A DNA stretch of 10,925 nt from Acidobacteriaceae bacterium. GTDB taxonomy: Bacteria > Acidobacteriota > Terriglobia > Terriglobales > Acidobacteriaceae. This document shows, in pieces, positions 1-6,733 of this stretch. Every line of letters starts with the position of its first letter. Position 1 is the first letter of the stretch. The stretch is taken from contig JAOAPG010000007.1 of NCBI GenBank assembly GCA_025462785.1, positions 1-10,925 on the forward strand, given 5' to 3'. The notes under the pieces are model-generated. The model was not told the DNA's origin and ran no database searches. It worked only from the letters and a program-made list of their open reading frames with translations. Position numbers and translations under genes: made by a program.

Positions 1-857
1 ACACTCCCGAAGCCTACTCGCGCGTGGAGAACCTGCGCGAATTGGTCAACGCTGCCATGGACTCCCGTGATCGCGGCGAACCTCTTGTTCAGTTTCTTGA
101 TCATGCAGCTCTGGTCATTGACGTCGACGCTTACGAACAATCCGCGCATATTACGTTAATGACCTTGCACGCGGCCAAAGGTCTCGAGTTCCCGCTAGTT
201 CTTCTCGGAGGCCTAGAAGAAGGACTCTTCCCGCATTCGCGAACTTTCCTTCATCCTGATGATGTCGAGGAAGAGCGTCGCCTCTGTTACGTAGGCATGA
301 CCCGCGCGATGGACACGCTCATCCTCACGCGTGCCATCTATCGCCGCCGCTATGGAACAGACATGCCGGAAGCCAGCATTCCATCGCGCTTTTTGGAAGA
401 GATTCCGCCCCAACTGTTGCAAGACTTAGGATCTCCACGCAAGGCTCGCGCCGGAATGGGAGCGCGTTCAAACGGGCGAAGCGCAGCAGCCGGCGATGAC
501 TCTGTCTCAACCCACTACGCCTACGAGGACGAAGATCAAAGCCGGAGTTGGTCAACACAAGCAAAGTCCCGCACCTCGGCGACAAGTTATTCCGGGAAGT
601 CCTACAACTCAATCGACAATATCGCCGAGTTCTTTGCCTCGAAAGGGAAGAAGTTCAATATCCCAAAACTTCCGGTGGAAGAACCTAAGGGCAAGAAGGG
701 ATTCCGCCCCGGCCAGAAGGTCAAACATCCGAAATATGGCGAAGGAACCGTCTACCAGCGCGAAGGCGACGGTGAAGATGCCAAACTTACGGTACAATTC
801 CCTCGCTTCGGTTTGAAGAAACTGGTAGAGAAGTACGCCCAGCTTGAGCGGGCCTAG
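1..857 (+). CDS. UvrD/PcrA-type superfamily 1 DNA helicase, C-terminal part (5' end outside window)
   Basis: This is the C-terminal end of an ATP-dependent 3'-5' DNA helicase of the UvrD/PcrA/Rep family, which unwinds DNA during repair and replication restart. The frame is open from the first base (first full codon at 3), so the GTG at 24 is internal and the gene starts upstream. Helicase motif V is visible as MTLHAAKGLEFPLVLLGGLE (about 159-218), followed by EEGLFPH. Motif VI, EEERRLCYVGMTRA (about 267-308), carries the arginine that contacts ATP. After a low-complexity Ser/Gly-rich linker (about 460-620) comes a Tudor-like C-terminal domain, with FRPGQKVKHPKYGEGTV and a final QFPRFGLKKLVEKYAQLE, as in PcrA and UvrD, where this domain contacts RNA polymerase. 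The C-terminal domain favours PcrA/UvrD over Rep, but the two names cannot be separated from this fragment. The reading frame is intact. Confidence 0.95.
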   Translation, partial: TPEAYSRVENLRELVNAAMDSRDRGEPLVQFLDHAALVIDVDAYEQSAHITLMTLHAAKGLEFPLVLLGGLEEGLFPHSRTFLHPDDVEEERRLCYVGMTRAMDTLILTRAIYRRRYGTDMPEASIPSRFLEEIPPQLLQDLGSPRKARAGMGARSNGRSAAAGDDSVSTHYAYEDEDQSRSWSTQAKSRTSATSYSGKSYNSIDNIAEFFASKGKKFNIPKLPVEEPKGKKGFRPGQKVKHPKYGEGTVYQREGDGEDAKLTVQFPRFGLKKLVEKYAQLERA

Positions 858-935
858 ATCTTAAGAGCAGCCCTGATGCTGCAATCCAGCTGACTTCGCC
901 AACCGCAAAAATTCACAGATCCAAGGGGATATGAG

Positions 936-1499
936 ATGAAGAAACGGCTGTGGTTGCTTCTGCTTCTAGTTGTGGAAGTTCTCGCAGTATCTTCTGTCTT
1001 CGCGCAGTCCAGGCAAATTCAAATACAAAGGCGGCCTCCCGCATCTCCGGACGCGACACAAAAGCCGCAGACCAAGAATTCAGCTGATGGTTCCTATTTC
1101 GTCCTCGATGGAATGCCCATGCTGCTCGAGCTTCACCACGACACCGAAGCGGGCACCAATAAACCGATTGACGTCTACATGTTCGTCATCGAAATGCAGA
1201 TTATGAATTCCGACGGAAATCTTGAACCTGTCGGACTTCAGATTCACAACTATTACACTGCGTGGCCTCTCGACCGGAACAACGACGTGTATCCCCATGC
1301 CGCGCACGACTGTAAATTGTGGAACAGAATCGTGACCAAGGCCTTGGCTGCCCACGACCCCAAGAGCAAGACCTGGCCCTACTTGGAATTTCTGGTCGCC
1401 AACGGTGCCCGGATGATTCAGACTAACGAAGACGGACAAGTATGGTGGAGCGACGATGTCCAGTGCTGGGGATCGAGCGATCGCTTCCCGCCTTTCTGA
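936..1499 (+). CDS. Secreted hypothetical protein, 187 residues
   Basis: I do not recognise a family. The N-terminus is a clear Sec signal peptide: basic MKKRLW, a leucine/valine-rich core, then a likely signal peptidase I site at V-F-A|Q (after residue 23). A glutamate at residue 14 inside the hydrophobic core is slightly odd. Residues 24-50 are a Pro/Gln/Arg-rich linker, and the rest looks like one compact soluble domain of about 130 residues. It has two cysteines (in AHDCKLW and DDVQCWGS) that could form a disulfide after export. The C-terminal part is rich in Trp and Asp (VWWSDDVQCWG). The start is supported by AAGGGG about 8 bases upstream. It lies 78 bases after the helicase gene and in the same direction, probably as a separate unit. 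Location is probably periplasmic or extracellular; function unknown. Confidence 0.75.
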   Translation: MKKRLWLLLLLVVEVLAVSSVFAQSRQIQIQRRPPASPDATQKPQTKNSADGSYFVLDGMPMLLELHHDTEAGTNKPIDVYMFVIEMQIMNSDGNLEPVGLQIHNYYTAWPLDRNNDVYPHAAHDCKLWNRIVTKALAAHDPKSKTWPYLEFLVANGARMIQTNEDGQVWWSDDVQCWGSSDRFPPF

Positions 1500-1545
1500 G
1501 CCAAAAACGCGCACAGCTAGCGAACCTGTGAGTCGCAACAGCATT

Positions 1546-1551
1546 TATACT
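1546..1551 (+). promoter_or_regulatory. Possible -10 element (TATACT)
   Basis: TATACT differs from the TATAAT consensus at one position and lies 26 bases before the small basic gene. I see no good -35 hexamer at the usual spacing. If it is used, the leader would start close to the GAGGAG at 1558-1563. Weak call. Confidence 0.22.
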
Positions 1552-1577
1552 TACTTTGAGGAGAACACACTGTATTC

Positions 1578-1739
1578 ATGGCAAACACCAAAGCTTTAAG
1601 CAAGGATGAACGTAAGAAAGCCAAACGCACCGCGCGCAAGAAGAAGGCCACCGAGACTCCGCTGAAGAAGCGCGACTACGCTCGCGGCTCGGCGAAACGC
1701 AAAGTGAAGAAACTGGTACGCGGCGCTTCGAAGCGATAA
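1578..1739 (+). CDS. Small, very basic protein, 53 residues
   Basis: The product is MANTKALSKDERKKAKR and onward to VKKLVRGASKR. About 40% of residues are Lys or Arg and there are few acidic ones, so it is strongly cationic and probably binds nucleic acid (ribosome-associated or histone-H1-like); this is inference from composition only. It has no cysteines, no signal peptide and no recognisable domain. A GAGGAG ribosome binding site lies at 1558-1563, but its 14-base distance from the ATG is longer than usual. In-frame codons between that site and the ATG include no alternative start. The gene is followed by a strong hairpin with a T tail at 1782-1818, as expected for a short, highly expressed single-gene transcript. 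Its reverse strand also reads open for 67 codons, but the sense frame has the ribosome binding site and the terminator. Confidence 0.6.
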   Translation: MANTKALSKDERKKAKRTARKKKATETPLKKRDYARGSAKRKVKKLVRGASKR

Positions 1740-1781
1740 CTGCGGCAATGAACTGTCAGCGAGAGCACTTGGCTTTTGCCC

Positions 1782-1818
1782 AAATTCAATAGTCGACATC
1801 TTGTTGACTTGAATTTTT
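1782..1818 (+). terminator. Intrinsic terminator after the small basic gene
   Basis: The arms AAATTCA (1782-1788) and TGAATTT (1810-1816) pair, and inside them AGTCGACA (1791-1798) pairs with TGTTGACT (1802-1809) with one G-T wobble, leaving a TCT loop. This gives about 15 base pairs with a two-base bulge, running into a T tract at 1814-1818. It lies 43 bases after the stop at 1739 and before the permease gene. Confidence 0.55.
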
Positions 1819-1822
1819 CAAG

Positions 1823-1857
1823 GCTAAGAGCTAAGTGCTAATTGCTGAGTGCTGGCT
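1823..1857. repeat. Tandem heptamer repeat, five units
   Basis: Five consecutive 7-base units read GCTAAGA, GCTAAGT, GCTAATT, GCTGAGT, GCTGGCT. The tract lies between the terminator and the ribosome binding site of the permease gene. An in-frame TTG at 1842 falls inside it, which argues against that codon as the permease start. Confidence 0.6.
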
Positions 1858-1874
1858 TAGGAGACAACAGCCCT

Positions 1875-3470
1875 TTGGCACAAACACCAACCATCCCAAA
1901 ACGTCCCGTCGTTCGCACCTCCGACAGTCAGCTGCTTTGTTGTAAATCCATCGACAACCTGATCTCGGATTCCGACGAGCCCGAGCGAAGGCTAAAGAAA
2001 ACTCTGGGGCCGGTTTCCCTGACTGCTTTGGGTATCGGAGCCGTCATCGGATCAGGCATCTTCACCGTAATAGGCACCGCCATCGCCGGACAGAAATTCG
2101 ATACATCCTCCATCCTGAACGCTCCACTTCTCGACTATCTCATCCGTCACACCGCAACCTTGGGCCGCCCCGGCGCGGGTCCAGCATTGTCGCTGTCGCT
2201 GGTTTTGGTAGCGATCGTTTGCGGCTTTACCGGACTATGCTATGCAGAACTTGCCTCAATGATCCCCATCGCTGGAAGCGCGTATACGTACTCTTACGCG
2301 ACCATGGGCGAGTTGATCGCCTGGATCATCGGCTGGGATCTCATCCTGGAATATGCCGTAAGCAACATGGCGGTCAGTGTTGGCTTCTCGGCGCATCTAG
2401 TCGGCATGTTCGATTGGTTTGGTTGGCATCCCGCTTTGCGCTGGATCTCTCCCGCCTATTTGCCTGCGGGTCTAAGCGACTTGAAGGGGAACGTGCTCTA
2501 CACGCCTGGATTGCATTTCGGTTTCAACGTACCAGCGTTTCTTATCGTAATGATTCTCACCGTGATCCTGGTGCGCGGCATCCGAGAATCTGCCGAAGCC
2601 AACAACATCATGGTGATCCTCAAGATTGCGGCGATTTTGGCATTCGTTATTGTGGGCGCCAATTATGTTCACCCCGGCAACTGGCACCCGTTCGCGCCTC
2701 AAGGATGGTCCGGCGTACTCACCGGCGGTTCCATTATTTTCTTCACTTATATCGGATTTGATTCTGTATCGACCGCCGCCGAGGAAGCTCGCAATCCCCA
2801 GCGTGACTTGCCAATAGGCATCATTGCGACTTTGGTCGTTTGCACGATTCTCTACATCGGAGTAGCCATCGTCCTCACGGGCATCGTGCCTTGGCAATCG
2901 CTCATGGACGACGCCGCGCCCGTGGTCAATAGCATGAAGACGCTGACCGCTGCCACTGGATCTGCTCGTCTGCATTGGGTCGAACTGGGCGTGCTCTTCG
3001 GGGCAATGATGGGGATGATCTCGTCGCTGCTCGTTTTTCAACTCGGGCAGGCCCGTGTATGGTTTTCCATGTCGCGGGATGGATTAATGCCTCGTCTGTT
3101 CGGCCGCGTACATCCGCGTTTCCGTACTCCATCGACCGCAACATGGATTGCCGGCTTCGTTGTCGGAATTCCAGCTGGATTTCTCGACATTGGCACGCTA
3201 TCCGATCTCTCTAATATTGGAACCCTGTTTGCTTTTGTCCTGGTGTCGATCGGAGTGATAATCCTGCGCTATCGCGAACCCAATCGGCATCGCGGATTCC
3301 GCGCCCCGGGCGGCCTAGCTGCCCCCGTGCTGAGCGTGCTTTTTTGTGTGCTGTTGATGTCAGGATTGCCCATCCTGACCTGGCTGCGTTTCTTTGCTTG
3401 GCTGATTATCGGATTGGTGATCTACGCCTTCTACAGCCGTCACCACAGCGAATTCGCAAGAAAGGCGTAG
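1875..3470 (+). CDS. APC-superfamily amino acid permease, cationic amino acid transporter (CAT/YhdG-like)
   Basis: This is an inner-membrane secondary transporter for amino acids, predicted to be proton-coupled. After a hydrophilic N-terminal tail of about 45 residues, the first membrane helix carries the APC signature GIGAVIGSGIF (about residues 53-63), whose unwound glycines bind the substrate backbone. A second diagnostic segment, FFTYIGFDSVSTAAEEARNP (about 289-308) followed by QRDLPIGI, is typical of the CAT subgroup. The C-terminus (FRAPGG, then LPILTWLRFFAWLIIGLVIY) also matches CAT proteins. The whole has roughly 12-14 hydrophobic segments and 531 residues, a normal size. I place the start at the TTG at 1875, 11 bases after AGGAG (1859-1863); an in-frame TTG at 1842 lies inside the heptamer repeat and has no ribosome binding site. 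Substrate cannot be assigned. Confidence 0.9.
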   Translation: MAQTPTIPKRPVVRTSDSQLLCCKSIDNLISDSDEPERRLKKTLGPVSLTALGIGAVIGSGIFTVIGTAIAGQKFDTSSILNAPLLDYLIRHTATLGRPGAGPALSLSLVLVAIVCGFTGLCYAELASMIPIAGSAYTYSYATMGELIAWIIGWDLILEYAVSNMAVSVGFSAHLVGMFDWFGWHPALRWISPAYLPAGLSDLKGNVLYTPGLHFGFNVPAFLIVMILTVILVRGIRESAEANNIMVILKIAAILAFVIVGANYVHPGNWHPFAPQGWSGVLTGGSIIFFTYIGFDSVSTAAEEARNPQRDLPIGIIATLVVCTILYIGVAIVLTGIVPWQSLMDDAAPVVNSMKTLTAATGSARLHWVELGVLFGAMMGMISSLLVFQLGQARVWFSMSRDGLMPRLFGRVHPRFRTPSTATWIAGFVVGIPAGFLDIGTLSDLSNIGTLFAFVLVSIGVIILRYREPNRHRGFRAPGGLAAPVLSVLFCVLLMSGLPILTWLRFFAWLIIGLVIYAFYSRHHSEFARKA

Positions 3471-3480
3471 CTTCGGTAAA

Positions 3481-3511
3481 GCTCACGTAGGGACAGCCGC
3501 CTCGGCTGTCC
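3481..3511 (+). repeat. Family A palindromic repeat, copy 1
   Basis: GGACAGCCG (3491-3499), loop CCT, CGGCTGTCC (3503-3511): a perfect 9-base-pair hairpin preceded by GCTCACGTAG. It starts 20 bases after the permease stop and also lies 40 bases beyond the stop of the converging STAS gene. There is no T tract after it, so it is not a classical terminator. No second hairpin is attached. Confidence 0.85.
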
Positions 3512-3551
3512 AATTGAAGAGTTACTGCCAGCGCATCCAGTAGTAGGTTTT

Positions 3552-3854
3552 CTACTCCCCGGCCGCAATTTCCAGCCAGCCCTCTTCTTCGGCAACTCCG
3601 ACTCCGCGCGGCTTTCCCACCACCAACTCTGCTCCGTTTGAAAACATGTAGGACAACAGGGTGTGGCCAGCGTCGTCGATGTTTTGAGTTTCAGAAAGGC
3701 TGATTTGAATGGATCGTCCTGCCGCCCTGGACTCCCTCCAATGCAGCTCAAGTTCTTTGACGGAGTCGCCTTGCAGCTCCTCGATCAGGTAAATCGCGGA
3801 CCGGCGATTCGTTCTGACTTTATTCGGCATCTTGGTCGTACAAAGCGTAGGCAT
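3552..3854 (-). CDS. Small STAS-domain protein
   Basis: The product is a stand-alone STAS (SpoIIAA-like) domain of about 100 residues. The recognisable core is a beta strand (IYLIEELQG), a helix (VKELELHWRES), then the strand and turn IQISLSETQNIDDAGHTLL (about residues 49-67) and GAELVV. This follows the pattern of anti-sigma factor antagonists and of small STAS proteins that partner transporters. At the site where SpoIIAA-type antagonists carry the phosphorylated serine (D-S-S-G), this protein reads D60-D61-A62-G63, so regulation by serine phosphorylation is unlikely. The start is uncertain: ATG at 3854 (used here), ATG at 3830, or TTG at 3881, which has a G-rich stretch immediately before it. 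The protein converges on the permease and diverges from the deaminase gene. Its partner is unknown. Confidence 0.6.
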   Translation of the reverse strand: MPTLCTTKMPNKVRTNRRSAIYLIEELQGDSVKELELHWRESRAAGRSIQISLSETQNIDDAGHTLLSYMFSNGAELVVGKPRGVGVAEEEGWLEIAAGE

Positions 3855-3970
3855 TCTCTCAGGCAGAATACCTCTTGGCAATCCCCCTTTTGGAGATGCC
3901 CTTAGTAACGAGGCGCAAAAGTGCGTTTTATGCTTCGCAATTCCTGATTTTGAAATCTACAATCGAGACC

Positions 3971-4984
3971 ATGAGCCTTCCGCCTCTGCGGCCAAGCTCG
4001 TTCATTCTTTCGCTGCCCAAGGCCGAGCTTCACCTCCACCTTGAGGGCACTGTCGATCCCCCGACTTTACTCGACCTTCGCAAACGCCATGGAAAACCAG
4101 GCACCCTCGCCGAAGTTGAACAGCTCTACCGGTACAACGACTTCACGGGCTTCCTCATGGCTTTCAAAACGCTTACCGAGGACCTGCAAACCCCCGAAGA
4201 TTACGAACTCATCACCTATCGGCTCATGCAGCAACTTCAAGCGCACAACATTCTGCATGCGGAAATCTATGTGTCGGTTGGAGTCTGCCTGTGGCGCAAG
4301 CAGGATTTTGAGGCCATCTTTGAAGGTCTCGAACGCGGACGCGCACGGGGCGAAAAAGACTTTGGAATCTCGTTGCTGTGGATTTTCGATGCCGTCCGCC
4401 AGTTCGGCGCCGAAGCCGCACGCCAGGTATTCGAGCTGGCCGTCCGGTATCGCGATCGCAACGTGGTCGGCGTTGGCATCGGAGGGGACGAGCAAAAAGC
4501 TCCGGCGGAATTATTTCGCGACCAGTATGCGTATGCCGCGGAAAATGGGCTTCGTCTCACCGCTCATGCCGGAGAAACCGCCGGTCCCGAGTCCATCTGG
4601 GGAGCGTTGAACCTCCGGGCGGAACGGATCGGGCACGGCTTGACCGCAGCTCAGGACCCGGAACTGGTGGAAGAACTTGCCATTCGTCAGGTGCCGCTTG
4701 AGATTTGCATCACCAGTAATTTGCTCACAGGTTGCTGTCAGAAAGTGAACGACCATCCTGTGCGAAATTACTTCGATCAGGGCGTCATGATCACCTTGAA
4801 CTCGGACGATCCCGCCATGTTTCACACGTCTTTGATCCGGGAATATCAGTTAGCGCAGGAGTTTTTCGGCTTCACCGACGAACATCTCCGCGAACTAGCC
4901 CGCAATTCGTTCGAAGCCTCATTCCTCCCCGCCGAAAAGAAAGTAAGCTTTTTGAACCTATTGGACGCCGCCGCCGCGAAATAA
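3971..4984 (+). CDS. Adenosine deaminase-family enzyme (adenosine, adenine or aminofutalosine deaminase)
   Basis: This is a cytoplasmic zinc-dependent deaminase of the adenosine/AMP deaminase family, converting a 6-aminopurine to the 6-oxo form. The TIM-barrel motifs are complete in a 337-residue protein: LPKAELHLHLEG with zinc ligands H21 and H23; HAGE with H199 and catalytic E202; RIGHG with H222; and NSDDP with D279 and D280. HPVRNYFDQGVMITLNSDDP is the usual C-terminal signature. The ATG at 3971 is chosen because the family begins about 15 residues before LPKAELHLH; the open frame back to 3875 adds 32 unlikely residues. The ribosome binding site is weak. Substrate is uncertain: LPKAELHLHLEGT is common in adenosine, adenine and 6-aminodeoxyfutalosine (menaquinone pathway) deaminases. 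No purine-salvage or menaquinone gene is adjacent to decide. Confidence 0.88.
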   Translation: MSLPPLRPSSFILSLPKAELHLHLEGTVDPPTLLDLRKRHGKPGTLAEVEQLYRYNDFTGFLMAFKTLTEDLQTPEDYELITYRLMQQLQAHNILHAEIYVSVGVCLWRKQDFEAIFEGLERGRARGEKDFGISLLWIFDAVRQFGAEAARQVFELAVRYRDRNVVGVGIGGDEQKAPAELFRDQYAYAAENGLRLTAHAGETAGPESIWGALNLRAERIGHGLTAAQDPELVEELAIRQVPLEICITSNLLTGCCQKVNDHPVRNYFDQGVMITLNSDDPAMFHTSLIREYQLAQEFFGFTDEHLRELARNSFEASFLPAEKKVSFLNLLDAAAAK

Positions 4985-5005
4985 TTTCTTGGGGAACAAT
5001 CACGC

Positions 5006-5046
5006 AGGGACAGCCGCCCCGGCTGTCCGGGTCGAGCACAGCTCGA
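5006..5046 (+). repeat. Family A palindromic repeat, copy 2, with attached second hairpin
   Basis: GGACAGCCG (5008-5016), loop CCC, CGGCTGTCC (5020-5028) forms the first hairpin. Three bases later TCGAGC (5032-5037), loop ACA, GCTCGA (5041-5046) forms a second perfect one. The pair begins 23 bases after the deaminase stop. No T tract follows. Copy 5 has the same two-hairpin layout. Confidence 0.85.
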
Positions 5047-5208
5047 TCTTCTGGTGACCGCCTTCGTGACAATGTTTTTCCGAATCTACTTGACGGCGTT
5101 GCTACTCGGCCTTAATCTTCTCTGAATTTCCATCCTGCTGGTTCGCGAAGCATTCGCCGAAGCCAGCCTGCGACGCTCGTTTGCAGATCTCTTTTCTAGG
5201 AGTTCGAG

Positions 5209-6465
5209 ATGAGAGCCTCCTGCCTTCTTTGTTTGTTCCTGAGTATCCCCCTTTGGTCTCGTTCCCACCCAAAGCCTTCGCCCGAAACGCTCGTTCTCAA
5301 CAATGTCAATGTCATCGATACGCGTGATGGCACCGTTCAGCCCCACAGGACGGTTGTTATTCAACAGGACACGATAGTAGCCGTCGCCAAATTCGCAATT
5401 GTCGAGAGCTCCCCGCACACTCGCGTGATCAACGGAAATGGTAAGTACCTGATTCCAGGTTTGTGGGATATGCACGTGCACAGCACGGGCAATTCCGCCA
5501 AGGACTGGGACGAACGGACGATTTATTCGCTCTATATCGCTAACGGGGTGACCGGGATACGCGATATGGGTGGCGACACCGACCTGCTCGAACAGCGAAG
5601 AGACCGCATTGAGCTGGGTGAGTTCGCCGGACCTCATATCGTTTTCAACAATTCGTCTGTCGCCGAAAACAGGCGTGATTGGCAGACCGTGGCGGTGAGC
5701 GCTCCAGCGCTGAGCGAAGGCAGTGACGCCGAGCCAAAAAGTATCGAGCAATTGGCCGGAATCATGCTGGCGTGTTCTTCGAAAGAAGACGAGCTTCGCC
5801 AAGAGGGACAGCGCGCACTGGGGAGTCATGACGACAAAGCCTATGCATCTCTCGCGGCGCAAACGAGGGCTACATATGATTCGCAAAAAGGGCGGAATTT
5901 ATTCCTCCGCCTTGCAGATCGTGGTACGCGGATGGTTCCAACCCTAGTCTGGTCCCAGACCAGCGTGAATCTCGCCAGCCCTCGGACAGAGAACGATGCG
6001 GCGTTGAAGTACGTGCCAGCTGCAGTACGTGGGAGTTGGGAATCACAAAGATTGCACGGAACGGCCTCTGTCCAATCGGAAGAAGCACAGAAAGTAGCAG
6101 CCCGCGATATTGAGCTGGTGGGAGCGATGCATCGCGCGGGAGTACAGTTCATGGCCGGAACCGAGTCGCCGGCGCCGTATGTAGTTCCAGGATTCAGTCT
6201 GCATCAGGAGCTGCAATGGTTGGTCAAAAGCGGATTTACTCCTGCACAAGCACTGCAGGCGGCGACCATCGATCCGGCAATATTCATGGTTAAGCTCGAC
6301 AAGTATGGAGTCGTCGAGAGGGACCACATAGCGGATTTGGTTCTGCTGAATGCAAACCCACTCGAAGACATAAGCAATACCCAAAAAATCGCAGCAGTAA
6401 TTCAGGGAGGAAAGTATTATTCGCGAGAAGACTTGGATCAGCTGCTGGAAAACTCAAAAGATTAA
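5209..6465 (+). CDS. Secreted amidohydrolase-family protein with degenerate metal site
   Basis: The protein has a signal-like N-terminus followed by an amidohydrolase (imidazolonepropionase/prolidase-like) domain of the kind that hydrolyses cyclic amides or dipeptides outside the cytoplasm. Clear family segments are GKYLIPGLWDMHVH (H89, H91), LACSSKEDELR, MVPTLVW, PYVVPGFSLHQELQWLV, and the ending ADLVLLNANPLEDI. The metal site looks damaged. The segment that normally holds the carboxylated lysine and the next zinc histidine (around KVY and GHVP) is missing after about residue 145. The following SIEHL histidine is glutamine (Q181), and the catalytic aspartate of AGTD is glutamate (E319). At 418 residues it is shorter than the usual 450-480. 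The start is sound: AGGAG at 5198-5202 is 6 bases before the ATG. It is either a pseudoenzyme or an early-stage pseudogene with an intact frame. The family comparison is from memory. Confidence 0.8.
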   Translation: MRASCLLCLFLSIPLWSRSHPKPSPETLVLNNVNVIDTRDGTVQPHRTVVIQQDTIVAVAKFAIVESSPHTRVINGNGKYLIPGLWDMHVHSTGNSAKDWDERTIYSLYIANGVTGIRDMGGDTDLLEQRRDRIELGEFAGPHIVFNNSSVAENRRDWQTVAVSAPALSEGSDAEPKSIEQLAGIMLACSSKEDELRQEGQRALGSHDDKAYASLAAQTRATYDSQKGRNLFLRLADRGTRMVPTLVWSQTSVNLASPRTENDAALKYVPAAVRGSWESQRLHGTASVQSEEAQKVAARDIELVGAMHRAGVQFMAGTESPAPYVVPGFSLHQELQWLVKSGFTPAQALQAATIDPAIFMVKLDKYGVVERDHIADLVLLNANPLEDISNTQKIAAVIQGGKYYSREDLDQLLENSKD

Positions 6466-6536
6466 ATCACGGAGTCTTGTCGCGTCGGGTGCGTGCAGCT
6501 TCGGGGTTATGTTCTGCAGAGAAGCCGTAACTAGGC

Positions 6537-6617
6537 TCGTGGAAGAGCGGACCCTTTAGGGCCGTGTCGATTTGAACGCACGATCCACGCGGCGCTGAAA
6601 GCGCCGCTCTTCCACGA
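6537..6617. repeat. Family B composite inverted repeat (TCGTGGAAGAGCGG)
   Basis: The 14-base arm TCGTGGAAGAGCGG (6537-6550) is repeated as its exact reverse complement at 6604-6617. Within the element, CCCT-TT-AGGG forms a small hairpin near the left arm. GCGGCGCT (6589-6596) pairs with AGCGCCGC (6600-6607) over a GAA loop, overlapping the right arm. The two pairing schemes are mutually exclusive at the right arm. It lies in the 268-base gap between the amidohydrolase and the radical SAM gene; the rest of that gap shows no gene. Confidence 0.8.
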
Positions 6618-6733
6618 TGACGCGTGAGTAGAAAAGTTACTTATTCCAACCGTTCAGCCTCCGAATCATCCCAAACACTGTTAAGAATGACGCAGTTAGC
6701 CTATCCCCGTGCTGTAATAGACGGTGCAATTTC

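Noticed and set aside
863..890. GCAGC..GCTGC hairpin after the helicase gene as a terminator
   Set aside because: The stem is only 5 base pairs and no T tract follows.
1596..1799. 67-codon minus-strand open frame opposite the small basic gene
   Set aside because: It is the complement of a Lys/Arg-rich gene, has no ribosome binding site, and spans the terminator hairpin. The plus-strand reading is better supported.
3958..3963. TACAAT as a -10 box for the deaminase gene
   Set aside because: A start point there would fall almost on the ATG, and no good -35 lies at the right distance.
4041..4610. 189-codon plus-strand frame inside the deaminase gene
   Set aside because: It overlaps in another frame a gene with complete catalytic motifs, and its composition is that of a shadow frame.
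5086..5886. 266-codon minus-strand open frame across the amidohydrolase 5' half
   Set aside because: The plus-strand frame has recognisable amidohydrolase segments, a signal peptide and a ribosome binding site. The minus frame shows no family and runs through the intergenic gap.
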